From Dyella_D sp052115385 (lineage in GTDB: Bacteria > Pseudomonadota > Gammaproteobacteria > Xanthomonadales > Rhodanobacteraceae), in NCBI RefSeq assembly GCF_052115385.1, contig NZ_JBFRGP010000012.1, positions 1 to 64,000 on the forward strand: a DNA stretch of 64,000 nt, in the 5' to 3' direction. Positions 17,454 through 28,759 of the stretch are shown in pieces (position 1 is the first letter of the stretch; each line of letters starts with the position of its first letter). The notes beneath the pieces are model-generated. The model saw only the letters and a list, made by a program, of their open reading frames with translations. It searched no databases and was not told where the DNA came from. The position numbers and the translations under genes were made by a program.

Positions 17454-18143
17454 ATGCACCGCCCCCGCAGCAGCACCGCTTTCCTGTTCGATCTCGACGG
17501 CACCCTGGTCGACAGCGTCTATCAGCACGTGCTGGCCTGGAAGGAAGCGCTCGACGCCGAGGGCGTGGAACTGTCGGTGTGGCGCATTCATCGCAAGATC
17601 GGCATGAGCGGCGGACTGTTCACCAACATCCTGCTGCGCGAGACCGGGCTGGAGATCACCGAGGAGCGCCTGGCGCGGCTGCACCAGCGCCACGTCGAAG
17701 CGTTCAACCGGCAGCACACGCAGGGTCTGGTGCGGCCCCTGCCCGGCGCGCGCGAATTGCTCGCCTATCTCACCGAGCAGGGTTATCCGTGGGCGATCGC
17801 CACCAGCGGGCGGATGGCCACGGCGGCGCACAATATCGAGGCGCTGGGCGTGGATCCGTCCAAGGTGCCGGTGATCACGCGCGACCAGGTGCGCCATGCG
17901 AAGCCCGATCCCGACCTGTTCCTGGCGGCGGCGGAAAAGCTCGGCGTGGATATCGAGCAGTCGCTGGTGATCGGCGACAGCATCTGGGACATGCTGGCCG
18001 CGCAGCGCGCCCGCGCGCTCGGCGTAGGGCTGCTGTCGGGTGGCTATGGCGAGGATGAGCTGGCGCGCTCGGGTGCGTTCCGCGTGTACGACGACCCTGC
18101 CGACCTGCTCAAGCATATCGACGAAGTCGCGGCGCGGCTCTGA
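17454..18143 (+). CDS. HAD-superfamily hydrolase (phosphoglycolate-phosphatase-like)
   Basis: 229 aa from the ATG at 17454, preceded by GGAG at a 7-nt distance; earlier in-frame ATGs (17433, 17358) give an unlikely leader. HAD motifs: LFDLDGTLVDS (nucleophile D13, D15), ATSG (motif II), Lys in RHAKPDPDLF (motif III) and GDSIWDM (motif IV). The cap is of the helical PGP/beta-PGM type. The natural substrate, a small phosphate ester, cannot be read from the sequence. The next gene is 16 nt downstream, so they are probably co-transcribed. Confidence 0.88.
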   Translation: MHRPRSSTAFLFDLDGTLVDSVYQHVLAWKEALDAEGVELSVWRIHRKIGMSGGLFTNILLRETGLEITEERLARLHQRHVEAFNRQHTQGLVRPLPGARELLAYLTEQGYPWAIATSGRMATAAHNIEALGVDPSKVPVITRDQVRHAKPDPDLFLAAAEKLGVDIEQSLVIGDSIWDMLAAQRARALGVGLLSGGYGEDELARSGAFRVYDDPADLLKHIDEVAARL

Positions 18144-18159
18144 GGCGAAGGAGCCACGC

Positions 18160-18540
18160 ATGGCGACCGAACTCGATGAAGTGCGCGCAGCGCTGCGCCG
18201 GCGCGAGCCGATCTTTCATTGCCCGGAGTTCGGCCATGCGCGCGCCGACTTCGAGCACATGACGGCGGCGGCGTTCCACGAAGTCGGCGCCTCGGGCCGG
18301 CGTTACGACCGCGAGTACGTACTCGCGATGCTGGAAGAACGCCATCGCGAGGGCTGGCTCGACGAGGCGCTGGAGGTCGAGGATTTCCACTGCGCACCGC
18401 TCGACGGCCAGGCCTATCTGGTCACCTATACGCTGCACCAGGGCCAGCGGATCACGCGCAGGGCGACGATCTGGCGGCGTGACGGCGAGGTATGGAAGAT
18501 CCTCTATCACCAGGGCACGCTAGTGCTCGACGGCAGTTAA
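18160..18540 (+). CDS. small SnoaL/NTF2-fold (DUF4440-like) protein
   Basis: 126 aa, cytoplasmic, with GAAGGAG before the ATG. The order (N-terminal helix, DFEHMTAAAFHEVGASGRRYDREYVLAML, then strands ending WRRDGEVWKILYHQGT) is that of NTF2-like DUF4440 proteins. Such domains often act as small-molecule binders or isomerase-like folds. It follows the HAD gene by 16 nt. No catalytic residue assignment is possible. Confidence 0.65.
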   Translation: MATELDEVRAALRRREPIFHCPEFGHARADFEHMTAAAFHEVGASGRRYDREYVLAMLEERHREGWLDEALEVEDFHCAPLDGQAYLVTYTLHQGQRITRRATIWRRDGEVWKILYHQGTLVLDGS

Positions 18541-18624
18541 GCGCCCACGCGTGTCAGGCACGATTCACCGCCACGCCAGCGTCCGGGGTTAGGCTGAACC
18601 CTCGGAGTTTTCGGGGTAGCTGTC

Positions 18625-18948
18625 ATGCGTCGACTCGTCTTTCTTCCCATGGCCGTGCTCGTGGCCGCCTGTTCATCACCGCAAGCACCGCAACCGGAAC
18701 AGCAGCCCAAGCCACAGGCCTCCGCGGCGACACCGGCCAACGCCGCGCTGGGCTCGCACGAGTGGTATCGGTGGGTGGATCAGCGGCTGGCCATCGCCGA
18801 TGGCGACGGACACGGCCCGGATGGCGGCTCGGACGAATGGAACAGCGCGGTGCAGCGCAAGCTCGGCGAGGAAGCCCCGCAATCCCAGCCCGGTTCGCCG
18901 CAATGGCAGCAGGCGGTGGATGCGCTGCTGCGCACGCGGGCGCAGTGA
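18625..18948 (+). CDS. small hypothetical lipoprotein
   Basis: 107 aa. The N-terminus MRRLVFLPMAVLVAACSS is a lipoprotein signal with lipobox VAAC, so acylation at Cys16 is expected. The mature part is a Pro/Gln-rich linker followed by about 70 charged residues with a repeated LG-...EWY/EWN and SPQWQQAVDALL pattern. No known family was recognised. Confidence 0.7.
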   Translation: MRRLVFLPMAVLVAACSSPQAPQPEQQPKPQASAATPANAALGSHEWYRWVDQRLAIADGDGHGPDGGSDEWNSAVQRKLGEEAPQSQPGSPQWQQAVDALLRTRAQ

Positions 18949-19023
18949 CAAGTGCAGACAAAACGTCACCCACTTCGCTCACCCCTTCGGGGCCGCCCTG
19001 CGGGCGTTCTTCGCGCTACGCGC

Positions 19024-19050
19024 TTGTCCGGCCTGCGCCGGGATGACGAG
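19024..19050. repeat. short REP-like palindrome, second copy
   Basis: TCCGGC-ctgc-GCCGGGATGACGAG, a variant of the ATTCCGGC palindrome at 438-466. It lies at the 3' end of the minus-strand methyltransferase gene and its last bases touch the gene end. Confidence 0.5.
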
Positions 19051-19668
19051 CTAACGCACTCGCTGCAGCCGCACCCAGCTGAAGTGCTGGTCGGTGCCGC
19101 CCGGCGTGCGATGGGTTTCGCGCGTGCTTTCCAGCAGCTCGTAGTCCGCGCCGAACATCGCGTGCAGTTCGCGCACGCCGTAGCGCGCCACCGGCAGGCC
19201 GCTGCAGCGGTCCGGACCGTCTTCGGCGAACGTGGCCATGACGATCTGCGTGCCCGCCTGCGAGGCGCGGCGCAGCGCATCGAGATAGCGGCGGCGGCTG
19301 TCGGCGTCGACCAGGAAATGGAAGACGGCGCGATCGTGCCAAAGCGCATAGCGCTTCAATGGCGCGAAGGCGAGCACGTCGCCGGTGATCCAGTCGACCT
19401 GTCTTGCGCTGTCGCCCAGGCGTTCGCGCGAGGTGGCGAGTGCGCTGTCCGACAAATCCATCACGGTCAGATCCGCGTAGTCTTCGCGCAGCAGATGGTC
19501 GACCAGCGACGAAGCGCCGCCGCCCACATCGATGACGGGAGCACCTTTCGGCACGCCGGCGTGCTCGATCAGCGTCAACGACAGCGTCGGCCGCGCCTGG
19601 AACCAGCTCACCGTGTCGGCGCTCTTGTTCCGATACACCTCGTCCCAGCGCGAACCGCGGTCACTCAT
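19051..19668 (-). CDS. class I SAM-dependent methyltransferase
   Basis: 205 aa. The ATG at 19668 starts MSDRGSRWDEVYRNK, a typical opening of small methyltransferases. The SAM-binding motif VIDVGGGASSLVDHLL (about residues 45-60) is followed by acidic LTVMDLS, then WITGDVLAF and a DRAVFHFLVD motif IV-like segment. The target may be a small molecule; it resembles thiopurine/tellurite-resistance-type methyltransferases in size. It lies 22 nt after the SNF2 gene on the same strand and is probably transcribed with it. Confidence 0.82.
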   Translation of the reverse strand: MSDRGSRWDEVYRNKSADTVSWFQARPTLSLTLIEHAGVPKGAPVIDVGGGASSLVDHLLREDYADLTVMDLSDSALATSRERLGDSARQVDWITGDVLAFAPLKRYALWHDRAVFHFLVDADSRRRYLDALRRASQAGTQIVMATFAEDGPDRCSGLPVARYGVRELHAMFGADYELLESTRETHRTPGGTDQHFSWVRLQRVR

Positions 19669-19690
19669 GGCAGGCGCGCCTTCATCGCGG

Positions 19691-22717
<3,027 letters not shown>

Positions 22718-22831
22718 GCGCGTGCGGTCCGCCGGGAAGACCAAAAGACCGAGCTTAGCAAGGGCGATGTGCAGATGCGCGCCTTCACGCCCGATTTTTT
22801 CTGCGGGCGTGAAAGCGATACAGTCCAAGGT

Positions 22832-23857
22832 TTAGGCGACCCCGAAAAGTCCTTGCGGATATTCGGGCTTCTGCTCGCGCGACATCAGTGCGCGCACGCC
22901 TTCGACCGGCGTCACTTCGCCGTGCAGCACGGCGCGCACGCCGCCGCTGATCGGCAGGTCCAGGCCGTGCTTGGCCGCCAGCCGGGCGACTTCGTCGGCG
23001 GTGACCACGCTTTCGACCACCTGGCCGATCTGGCGCACCGCTTCGTCGATGGCGATGCCGCGGCCCAGGGCCAGGCCCAGGCGGCGGTTGCGCGAGAGAT
23101 CGCCGGTGCAGGTCAGCACCAGGTCGCCCAGGCCCGACAGGCCCATCAAGGTCTCGGGACGGGCGCCGAGCGCGACGCCCAGGCGCAGCATCTCGTTCAT
23201 GCCGCGGGTGATCAGGCCGGCACGGGCGTTGAGCCCCAGGTCCATGCCATCGGCGACGCCGGTAGCGACCGCCAGCACGTTCTTCATCGCGCCGCCCAGC
23301 TCCGCGCCGAGCACGTCGCCGCCGGAGTACGCGCGGAAATTCGGCGCGTGCAGCATGGAGGCGAGCTGCTGGGCGAAGGCTTCGTCGTCGGAATGCACGG
23401 TGACCGCGCTGGGCAGCCCCAGTGCGACTTCCTTGGCGAAGGACGGGCCGGTGATGACCGCCGCGGCGCGGCCGGGCAGCTTCTCGTCGACCAGTTCGTG
23501 CAGGAAGCGGCCGGTGCCGGGCTCGAAGCCCTTGGTGGCCCAGGCGATGCTCGCGCCCGCATCGAGCAGGGGCGCCAGTTCGTCCAGCATGGCGGCGAAC
23601 GCATGGCTGGGCACCACGATCAGCACGATCCCGGCGCCGCGCACGGCGGCGGCCAGGTCGCTTTCGTAGCGCAGCTCGGCGGGCAGCTGGATCTCCGGCA
23701 GGTAGCGCAGGTTCTGCCCGCTTGCGGCCATCGCCGCGAGCGCTGCGGCGTCCCGGCCCCACAAACGGGTCGGCACGCCGTTGCGCGCGGTCAGGGCGGC
23801 CAGCGCCGTCCCCCACGAGCCGGCTCCCAGGACCGCCAGGGTCGGACGTTCAGCCAT
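22832..23857 (-). CDS. gpsA: NAD(P)+-dependent glycerol-3-phosphate dehydrogenase
   Basis: 341 aa, normal length. GpsA reduces dihydroxyacetone phosphate to sn-glycerol 3-phosphate for phospholipid synthesis. The Rossmann motif LGAGSWGTALA is at residues 10-20; other blocks are WATKGFEPGTG, ITGPSFAKEV (about 135), the catalytic Lys in GAMKNVLAVATG (about 190), NARAGLITRGMNE, and TLMGLSGLGDLVLTCT. The gene lies just downstream of secB (9-nt gap), the common secB-gpsA order. Confidence 0.97.
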   Translation of the reverse strand: MAERPTLAVLGAGSWGTALAALTARNGVPTRLWGRDAAALAAMAASGQNLRYLPEIQLPAELRYESDLAAAVRGAGIVLIVVPSHAFAAMLDELAPLLDAGASIAWATKGFEPGTGRFLHELVDEKLPGRAAAVITGPSFAKEVALGLPSAVTVHSDDEAFAQQLASMLHAPNFRAYSGGDVLGAELGGAMKNVLAVATGVADGMDLGLNARAGLITRGMNEMLRLGVALGARPETLMGLSGLGDLVLTCTGDLSRNRRLGLALGRGIAIDEAVRQIGQVVESVVTADEVARLAAKHGLDLPISGGVRAVLHGEVTPVEGVRALMSREQKPEYPQGLFGVA

Positions 23858-23866
23858 GAGGGTGAC

Positions 23867-24358
23867 TCAGCTGTTGAGGACCGGAGCCTCGTCGCCGCCG
23901 GTGCTGCGGCGCTGCTGCTCGGCGTAGAGCGCGTCGAAGTTGATCGGCTGCAGCAGGAACGGCGGGAAGCCGCCCTCCATCACCAGCGAGGAGATCACCT
24001 GGCGGGCGTAGGGGAACAGCAGGTTCGGGCAGTAGCTGCCGATGATGCCGGCATGGTCGGCCTCGTTGAAGCCGGACACGCCGAACACGCCGGCCTGCTT
24101 GACCTCGGCCAGGTAAGCGGTGCGCTCGCCCAGGGTGCAGGTCAGGGTGAGGCTGAGCACCACTTCGTACAGGTCGTTGCCCAGCTCGGTGGCCTGCTGG
24201 CCCAGGTTGAGCTGGACCTGCGGCTGCTGCTCGGTCTCGCCGATCTCCTGGAAGATGTGCGGAGCGTTGGGCGCCTCGAACGACACGTCCTTCACATAGA
24301 TCTTCTGCAGCACCAGCTGCGGCTGGCCGGCCTGGCCGTTGGCGTTGACGTCTGCCAT
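23867..24358 (-). CDS. secB: protein-export chaperone SecB
   Basis: 163 aa from the ATG at 24358; a longer frame exists but the MADVNANGQAGQPQ start is typical. Family motifs: LQKIYVKDVSFEAPNAP, LNLGQQATELG, YEVVLSLTLT, EVKQAGVFG and a C-terminal PPFLLQPINFDALYA. SecB holds unfolded pre-proteins and passes them to SecA. It is followed by gpsA in the same direction. Confidence 0.97.
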   Translation of the reverse strand: MADVNANGQAGQPQLVLQKIYVKDVSFEAPNAPHIFQEIGETEQQPQVQLNLGQQATELGNDLYEVVLSLTLTCTLGERTAYLAEVKQAGVFGVSGFNEADHAGIIGSYCPNLLFPYARQVISSLVMEGGFPPFLLQPINFDALYAEQQRRSTGGDEAPVLNS

Positions 24359-24684
24359 CTGTGAAACCCCTCGATCTGGATTACGGAAAAGGACAAAGAG
24401 GCCGATTGTTCCATACATCCCGGCAGGCCGCCATGCGATCTATCCAGGCTTTCGGACCAGCCCCAAGCCCCGGCCCCTGCTTAAAGATTGCGCAACCCCC
24501 CGGGTTTCTGAGAGAATTCACGGCTCGGCCAAGCCGGCCCGGCCTTACGGGCACGTCCGCGACGCGATGCGGTCCTCACGGCAGCCCCCGACAAGCAGCA
24601 CCCTCCAGCATCGCGTGGCGCATGGCGCCGCTGGGCCGATGTCGCCCTGGCTAACGGGCGGTAAACGAATCTACGGAGGTCATC
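24359..24684. other. 326-bp divergent region between secB and rpmB
   Basis: It must hold the promoters of secB (minus) and rpmB-rpmG (plus). TTAAAGATTGCGCAACCCCCC lies near 24481-24500. A strong ribosome binding site (CGGAGGTCATC) precedes rpmB. A long leader of rpmB is possible; no known riboswitch or ribosomal-protein leader motif was identified. Confidence 0.4.
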
Positions 24685-24921
24685 ATGGCCCGTGTATGCC
24701 AAGTCACCGGAAAAGGCGTGCAGACTGGTAACAACGTCTCGCATGCCAACAACAAGACCCGTCGCCGCTGGTTGCCGAACCTGCATGAGCGTCGCTTCTG
24801 GGTCGCCAGCGAGAACCGCTGGGTGAAACTGCGCGTCTCCAACCAGGCGCTGCGCACCATCGACAAGAAGGGCATCGAGGCCGTGATCGCCGACCTGCGT
24901 GCCCGCGGCGAGAAGATCTGA
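24685..24921 (+). CDS. rpmB: 50S ribosomal protein L28
   Basis: 78 aa, normal length. Conserved start MARVCQVTGKGVQTGNNVSH, then NNKTRRRWLPNL and RVSNQALRTIDKKGIE. Structural protein of the large ribosomal subunit. No CxxC zinc motif is present. rpmG follows after 13 nt. Confidence 0.98.
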   Translation: MARVCQVTGKGVQTGNNVSHANNKTRRRWLPNLHERRFWVASENRWVKLRVSNQALRTIDKKGIEAVIADLRARGEKI

Positions 24922-24934
24922 GGGAGCCTGAGCC

Positions 24935-25102
24935 ATGTCCAAGAGCAAAAGCGACAAGATCCGCCTGATCTCCTCGGCCGGTACCGGCCACTTCTACACG
25001 ACGCAGAAGAACAAGAAGAACACGCCGGAAAAGTTCGAATTCAAGAAGTACGATCCGGTCGTGCGCAAGCACGTGATCTACAAGGAAGGCAAGATCAAGT
25101 GA
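24935..25102 (+). CDS. rpmG: 50S ribosomal protein L33
   Basis: 55 aa (MSKSKSDKIRLISSAGTGHF...KKYDPVVRKHVIYKEGKIK), normal length; too short for many ORF callers. It is the C- type without the zinc-binding cysteines. Co-transcribed with rpmB. Its TGA overlaps the start of the hairpin at 25101-25119, and a classical terminator follows. Confidence 0.97.
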   Translation: MSKSKSDKIRLISSAGTGHFYTTQKNKKNTPEKFEFKKYDPVVRKHVIYKEGKIK

Positions 25103-25138
25103 CCCGCGTCTAGCGGGTCATCCTGGCGAAAGCCAGGA
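25101..25138. repeat. two adjacent palindromes after rpmG
   Basis: GACCCGC-gtcta-GCGGGTC (25101-25119) is followed at once by TCCTGGC-gaaa-GCCAGGA (25121-25138). The second matches a common short repeat style seen at gene ends. Together with the terminator at 25153 they form three successive hairpins, which could protect the rpmBG mRNA 3' end. Confidence 0.5.
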
Positions 25139-25152
25139 TCTATGCCTTATGA

Positions 25153-25182
25153 AAACCCCGCCCTTGTGGCGGGTTTTTTTTC
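25153..25182 (+). terminator. rho-independent terminator of rpmB-rpmG
   Basis: AAAACCCCGCC-cttgt-GGCGGG followed by a run of eight or more T. GC-rich stem, short loop, T-tract: a textbook terminator. Confidence 0.9.
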
Positions 25183-25348
25183 GCTTTGCGCAGTCACCTT
25201 TTGTCTGAATTCTGGCCGTGAAGCTGGCTTGAGGTCAGGCCCGGCGAGTAGCCTCGGCAAGCCATAGGGAATCAAGAAAGTCTTGCCATGGGTGTCTGGA
25301 CAGGTCTGAGCTGACCGCTTGTTGCGGCTTTAGGACATGCCCTAAACT

Positions 25349-25380
25349 TGACTTGTGCAATAACCTGCACAAGTCAAGAA
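25349..25380. promoter_or_regulatory. 13-bp inverted repeat, likely operator of the toxin-antitoxin operon
   Basis: CTTGACTTGTGCA and its exact reverse complement are separated by 6 nt (ATAACC), 34 nt before the antitoxin start. The E. coli YefM operator contains TGTACA-centred palindromes, and here the inner TGTGCA/TGCACA is similar. Autorepression by the YefM-YoeB complex is the expected role. Confidence 0.7.
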
Positions 25381-25414
25381 GGGCATCAGAACATCGGCAA
25401 GACAGGAGAACCCC

Positions 25415-25669
25415 ATGCGAGTCGTCAGTTTTTCCGACGCCCGTAACAATCTCAAAGAGGTGCTGGATACCGTGGCAAGCGATTGCTCAATCACCATCAT
25501 CCATCGCCGCGATCACGAAGACGCCGTAGTCATGTCCCTGGCGGACTACAACTCGATGGCGGACACCGTGCACCTGCTCAGCAGCAAGGCCAACCGCGAT
25601 CACCTCGCCAAGTCCATCGCTCAGTTCAAGGCGGGCAAGACCAAGAAGCGCACGCTGATCGAGGAGTAG
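25415..25669 (+). CDS. yefM: antitoxin of the YefM/Phd family
   Basis: 84 aa with AGGAG upstream. MRVVSFSDARNNLKEVLDTVASD is the DNA-binding PhdYeFM fold, followed by the hallmark DEDAVVMSLADYNSM-like segment (here HEDAVVMSLADYNSM). The C-terminal tail (AKSIAQFKAGKTKKRTLIEE) would wrap the toxin. It neutralises YoeB and represses the operon through the palindrome upstream. The toxin gene starts 17 nt downstream. Confidence 0.92.
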   Translation: MRVVSFSDARNNLKEVLDTVASDCSITIIHRRDHEDAVVMSLADYNSMADTVHLLSSKANRDHLAKSIAQFKAGKTKKRTLIEE

Positions 25670-25686
25670 GAAAAGGAGCGCGCTTG

Positions 25687-25953
25687 ATGGCACGAAGTAT
25701 CAAGTTCACGGATGAAGCCTGGAAGGACTACCAGGACTGGGCCGAAGACAAGAAAACCCTGAAGAAGATTCATGCCCTCATCAAAGAGGCGCAAAGGATT
25801 CCGAACGACGGCCTGGGCGATCCTCACGAGTTGAGCGGCGATCTGGCCGGCTTCTGGTCCCGATCCATCAACAAGAAGGATCGCCTTGTCTATGCCTTCG
25901 ATGATGAGTGCATCTGCATCATCGGCTGCAAGTTCCACTACGGCGATCACTGA
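25687..25953 (+). CDS. yoeB: mRNA interferase toxin of the YoeB/Txe family
   Basis: 88 aa. It has the YoeB pattern: FTDEAWKDYQDWAEDKKTLKKIHALI, IPNDGLGDPHELSGDLAGFWSRSINKKDRLVYAF, and the C-terminal CKFHYGDH, where H-Y are the conserved active-site ending. YoeB cleaves mRNA at the ribosomal A-site. Complete and probably functional. The antitoxin gene precedes it in the same operon. Confidence 0.93.
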   Translation: MARSIKFTDEAWKDYQDWAEDKKTLKKIHALIKEAQRIPNDGLGDPHELSGDLAGFWSRSINKKDRLVYAFDDECICIIGCKFHYGDH

Positions 25954-26034
25954 AATCGGAGCGCGAGATACGCGCTCTTTCAAGCATGGCGACACGATGC
26001 CGGCGCGGACGAAACGTCCGCGCCGATGCCGACT

Positions 26035-28533
26035 TCAGGGTGCGGCCTTGCCCTGCTCCTTCGCCGCCGCAGCGGGCGCGGCGTTCTTCACGTATTTGTC
26101 GAACCACGTCAGCATCTCGTACACCTGCTGCTCGTTCGACTCCATCGCGGTGTACCAGTGCGGCTCGTGCGGCAGCATCACCAGCCGGGTGGTGCCGCCC
26201 AGGCCGCGGATCGCCTGGAACAGCTTGGGCGACTGGATCGGCTCGGTGCCGGGGTTGGCATCGTCCATGCCGTGCATCAGCAACAGCGGCGCCTTGATCT
26301 TGTCCGCGTTGAAGAAGGCCGAGGCCTGCTCGTACACCTTCGGCGCCTGCCATAGCGAGCGGCGCTCGTTCTGGAAGCCGAATGGAGTGAGGTCCTTGTT
26401 GTAGCCGCCGCTGGTGGCGACGCCGGCGCGGAACAGCCCGGTATGCGCCAGCAGGTTGGCGGTCATCAGCGCGCCGTGGCTGTGGCCGGTGACGCCGATC
26501 CGCTCGCGGTCGACCACACCCAGCTCCACCGCCTTGTCCACCGCCGCCTGCGCGTCCATCACCAGCTGCTCGACATAGGTGTCGTAGGCGGTACGCGGAT
26601 CGCCGACGATCGGAAACGAAGCATTGTCGATGATGGCGTAGCCCGACAGCAGCAACAGGCGATAGCCGCGCAGGATGTCGAACTTCTGCTGCGATCCGCT
26701 CACCTGCCCGGCCTTGCTCGGGTCGGCGAAGTCCTGCGGATAGGCGTACAGCACGGCCGGCAGGCGCGTGCCTTCCTTGTAGCCCGGCGGCGTGTACAGG
26801 GTGAACGACAGCTCCACGCCGTCCTTGCGCTTGTAGGTGACCAGCCGCTTGGCGATGCCGCGCACCTGCGGCGTGGGGTCGGCGATATGGGTGATCGCGT
26901 CGCTGCTGGAAGCGAACACCGCTTCGCCCGGCTTGGCGTCGCTCACCGGCGCGCCCAGCGCATGCAGAAACAGGTTCGGCGGCTCCGCCGGCGACTGCCG
27001 CGCGGTGATGAAGCGCTCGCCGCCCGGCAGCACTGCCTGCGCGCTTTCGTAGTGGTCCGCGCCGTCGCCGCGGAACAGGCGCTCGGTGCGTCCGCTCGAC
27101 AAGGCGTAGCGATCGAGGAAAGGACGGTCGCCCTGCGGCGTGCCGCCGGTGCCGGCCAGATAGACGTAGTCGCCTTCCTGCCGCACCACGCGCGCGCCGT
27201 TCGGCAGCTGCTGCATCAGCAGCGAGCCGGGCTGCTTGTAGTTCTCGTCCATCGAGTAGTCCCACACCGTGCGCGCGGGCTTCGATGGATGCGCGACGTC
27301 GATGCGTGCGATATGGATCCAGCGCTTGTTGGCGTCGTACTCGTAGACGAAGGGCTCCTCGCCCTGCGCCAGCCAGCGCATGCCGCTGTAGCGCTGGGTG
27401 GTGCGCGCTACTTCCTGCGGCTTGCCGTTGAACGGCGCGCTCCACAGCATCACCTTGTCGCGCTGCGGGACATTGACCTTCCAGTCACCCTGGTCCAGCG
27501 CCTCCGGCCACACCAGGGTAGCCGGCGCATTGGCGCGCCAGTCGAAATCGCGCGGCCCCACCGGCACGCCGCGCACCGGCACGCGGTCGGCCACCGGCAG
27601 CGAGGCAATCGCGGCGGACTGGCCGGTGCTCACGTCCAGCACGCTGACGTCGCGCGCGAACCGCTCATAGGTGGTGACGTACGAGTACGGCTTCTTCAGC
27701 GTTTCCACCAGCACGTGCTCGCCATCCGGCGCGCCGGAAACACCGGCAAGCACGCCCGGCTTGCCCACCGCCTTGACGCTGCCGCTGGCCGCGTCGATCA
27801 CTGCAAGCTGCGCGGTGCCGTAATACTCGAACAGCGCTTCGTCTTCGGGACTGCCCAGCGTGTCGCGGGCTTCGTAGGTGCTGCTCTCGCCCTTGCCGCC
27901 GATCGACTCCTTGATCTCCGGCCCGGCGGTCTCGCTCACCTTCGGCGCCGCGCCGAGATTCGCCGGCACCTGCTTCACCAGCAGCGAATCGCTGCCGTGC
28001 AGCCATTGCACGTCGTCTTCCATCACCGGGTTGAGCCACACGCCTTCCACGCGGCGCACCTGACCGGTGAGCGCATCGCCCAGCCACAGTTCGGTGCGCT
28101 CTTTGGTGGTGTTGGCGAAAGCGAAGCGACGGCCGTCGGGCGACCACTGCGGCACGCTCGGGCAGGCGCCGGCCGGCAGCGTCACCGGCAGTTGCTTGTG
28201 GCTGGCCACGTCTTCCACGGTGAAGCTCTTCAGGCAGGTGCGGATGCCATAGCCGCTCGACGCATCGTGCCGCGCATGATTGGCCGGCTCGATACGCAGG
28301 CCTGCAAGCTTGAGATATGGCTCGGCCACGCGCGTGATCGGCGGGTACTGCGATTGCTCGACCAGCAGCATGCGCGTGCGGGTGGGATCGAGCAGCGGGA
28401 TCGCCGGCAGCGGCGCATGCATCACGCCGAGCAGCGGCTCCGGCGGCTTGTCGTAGCCGGCCAGCACGGCGGCGGGCAGGCCGGCGAGCAAGGCAACGGC
28501 GAGGGAAAGTCCCTTGTGGGCGGCGGACGGCAT
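26035..28533 (-). CDS. exported S9 (prolyl-oligopeptidase) family peptidase, glutamyl-endopeptidase-like
   Basis: 832 aa with a signal peptide (LSLAVALLAGLPAAVLAG). The first 560 residues form a beta-propeller-type region; the C-terminal 260 residues are an alpha/beta hydrolase with nucleophile elbow GHSHGA (Ser685), acid in GMDDANPGT, and His in LPHEPHWYT. The pattern SGGYNKDLTPFGFQNERRSLW resembles chloroplast glutamyl endopeptidases rather than prolyl oligopeptidases. It likely degrades peptides in the periplasm. Encoded alone; a hairpin repeat lies upstream of its promoter. Confidence 0.85.
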   Translation of the reverse strand: MPSAAHKGLSLAVALLAGLPAAVLAGYDKPPEPLLGVMHAPLPAIPLLDPTRTRMLLVEQSQYPPITRVAEPYLKLAGLRIEPANHARHDASSGYGIRTCLKSFTVEDVASHKQLPVTLPAGACPSVPQWSPDGRRFAFANTTKERTELWLGDALTGQVRRVEGVWLNPVMEDDVQWLHGSDSLLVKQVPANLGAAPKVSETAGPEIKESIGGKGESSTYEARDTLGSPEDEALFEYYGTAQLAVIDAASGSVKAVGKPGVLAGVSGAPDGEHVLVETLKKPYSYVTTYERFARDVSVLDVSTGQSAAIASLPVADRVPVRGVPVGPRDFDWRANAPATLVWPEALDQGDWKVNVPQRDKVMLWSAPFNGKPQEVARTTQRYSGMRWLAQGEEPFVYEYDANKRWIHIARIDVAHPSKPARTVWDYSMDENYKQPGSLLMQQLPNGARVVRQEGDYVYLAGTGGTPQGDRPFLDRYALSSGRTERLFRGDGADHYESAQAVLPGGERFITARQSPAEPPNLFLHALGAPVSDAKPGEAVFASSSDAITHIADPTPQVRGIAKRLVTYKRKDGVELSFTLYTPPGYKEGTRLPAVLYAYPQDFADPSKAGQVSGSQQKFDILRGYRLLLLSGYAIIDNASFPIVGDPRTAYDTYVEQLVMDAQAAVDKAVELGVVDRERIGVTGHSHGALMTANLLAHTGLFRAGVATSGGYNKDLTPFGFQNERRSLWQAPKVYEQASAFFNADKIKAPLLLMHGMDDANPGTEPIQSPKLFQAIRGLGGTTRLVMLPHEPHWYTAMESNEQQVYEMLTWFDKYVKNAAPAAAAKEQGKAAP

Positions 28534-28655
28534 CGTGCGGTCTCCTGCAGGGGCGCCCGGGTGGCGGGCGCGACCGTAGGAAGTTACACCGCGGGCGGTG
28601 GGGGCATCGCCGTGTCGTTAGTCATGTAGGGGGGGTGGCTTCGCCCGGAGAGAGC

Positions 28656-28747
28656 GTAGGTTGGGGTGAGCCGCAGGCGAACCCCAACATCGATATTCCA
28701 ATGCGCCTCACTTTGTTGGGGTTCGCCTGCGGCTCACCCCAACCTAC
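28656..28747. repeat. GTAGGTTGGGG long hairpin repeat, copy 2
   Basis: A 92-bp element whose two 34-nt arms are perfect reverse complements around a loop of about 24 nt. Each arm itself is a small hairpin (GTTGGGGT-GAGC...GCGA-ACCCCAAC). The variable middle here is CGCAG/CTGCG. It lies between the S9 peptidase start and the 3' end of the next minus-strand gene. Confidence 0.9.
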
Positions 28748-28759
28748 ACATCTGCACGC

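Noticed and set aside
18537..18740. short frames on both strands near the small lipoprotein
   Set aside because: Antisense of the lipoprotein gene, without start signals.
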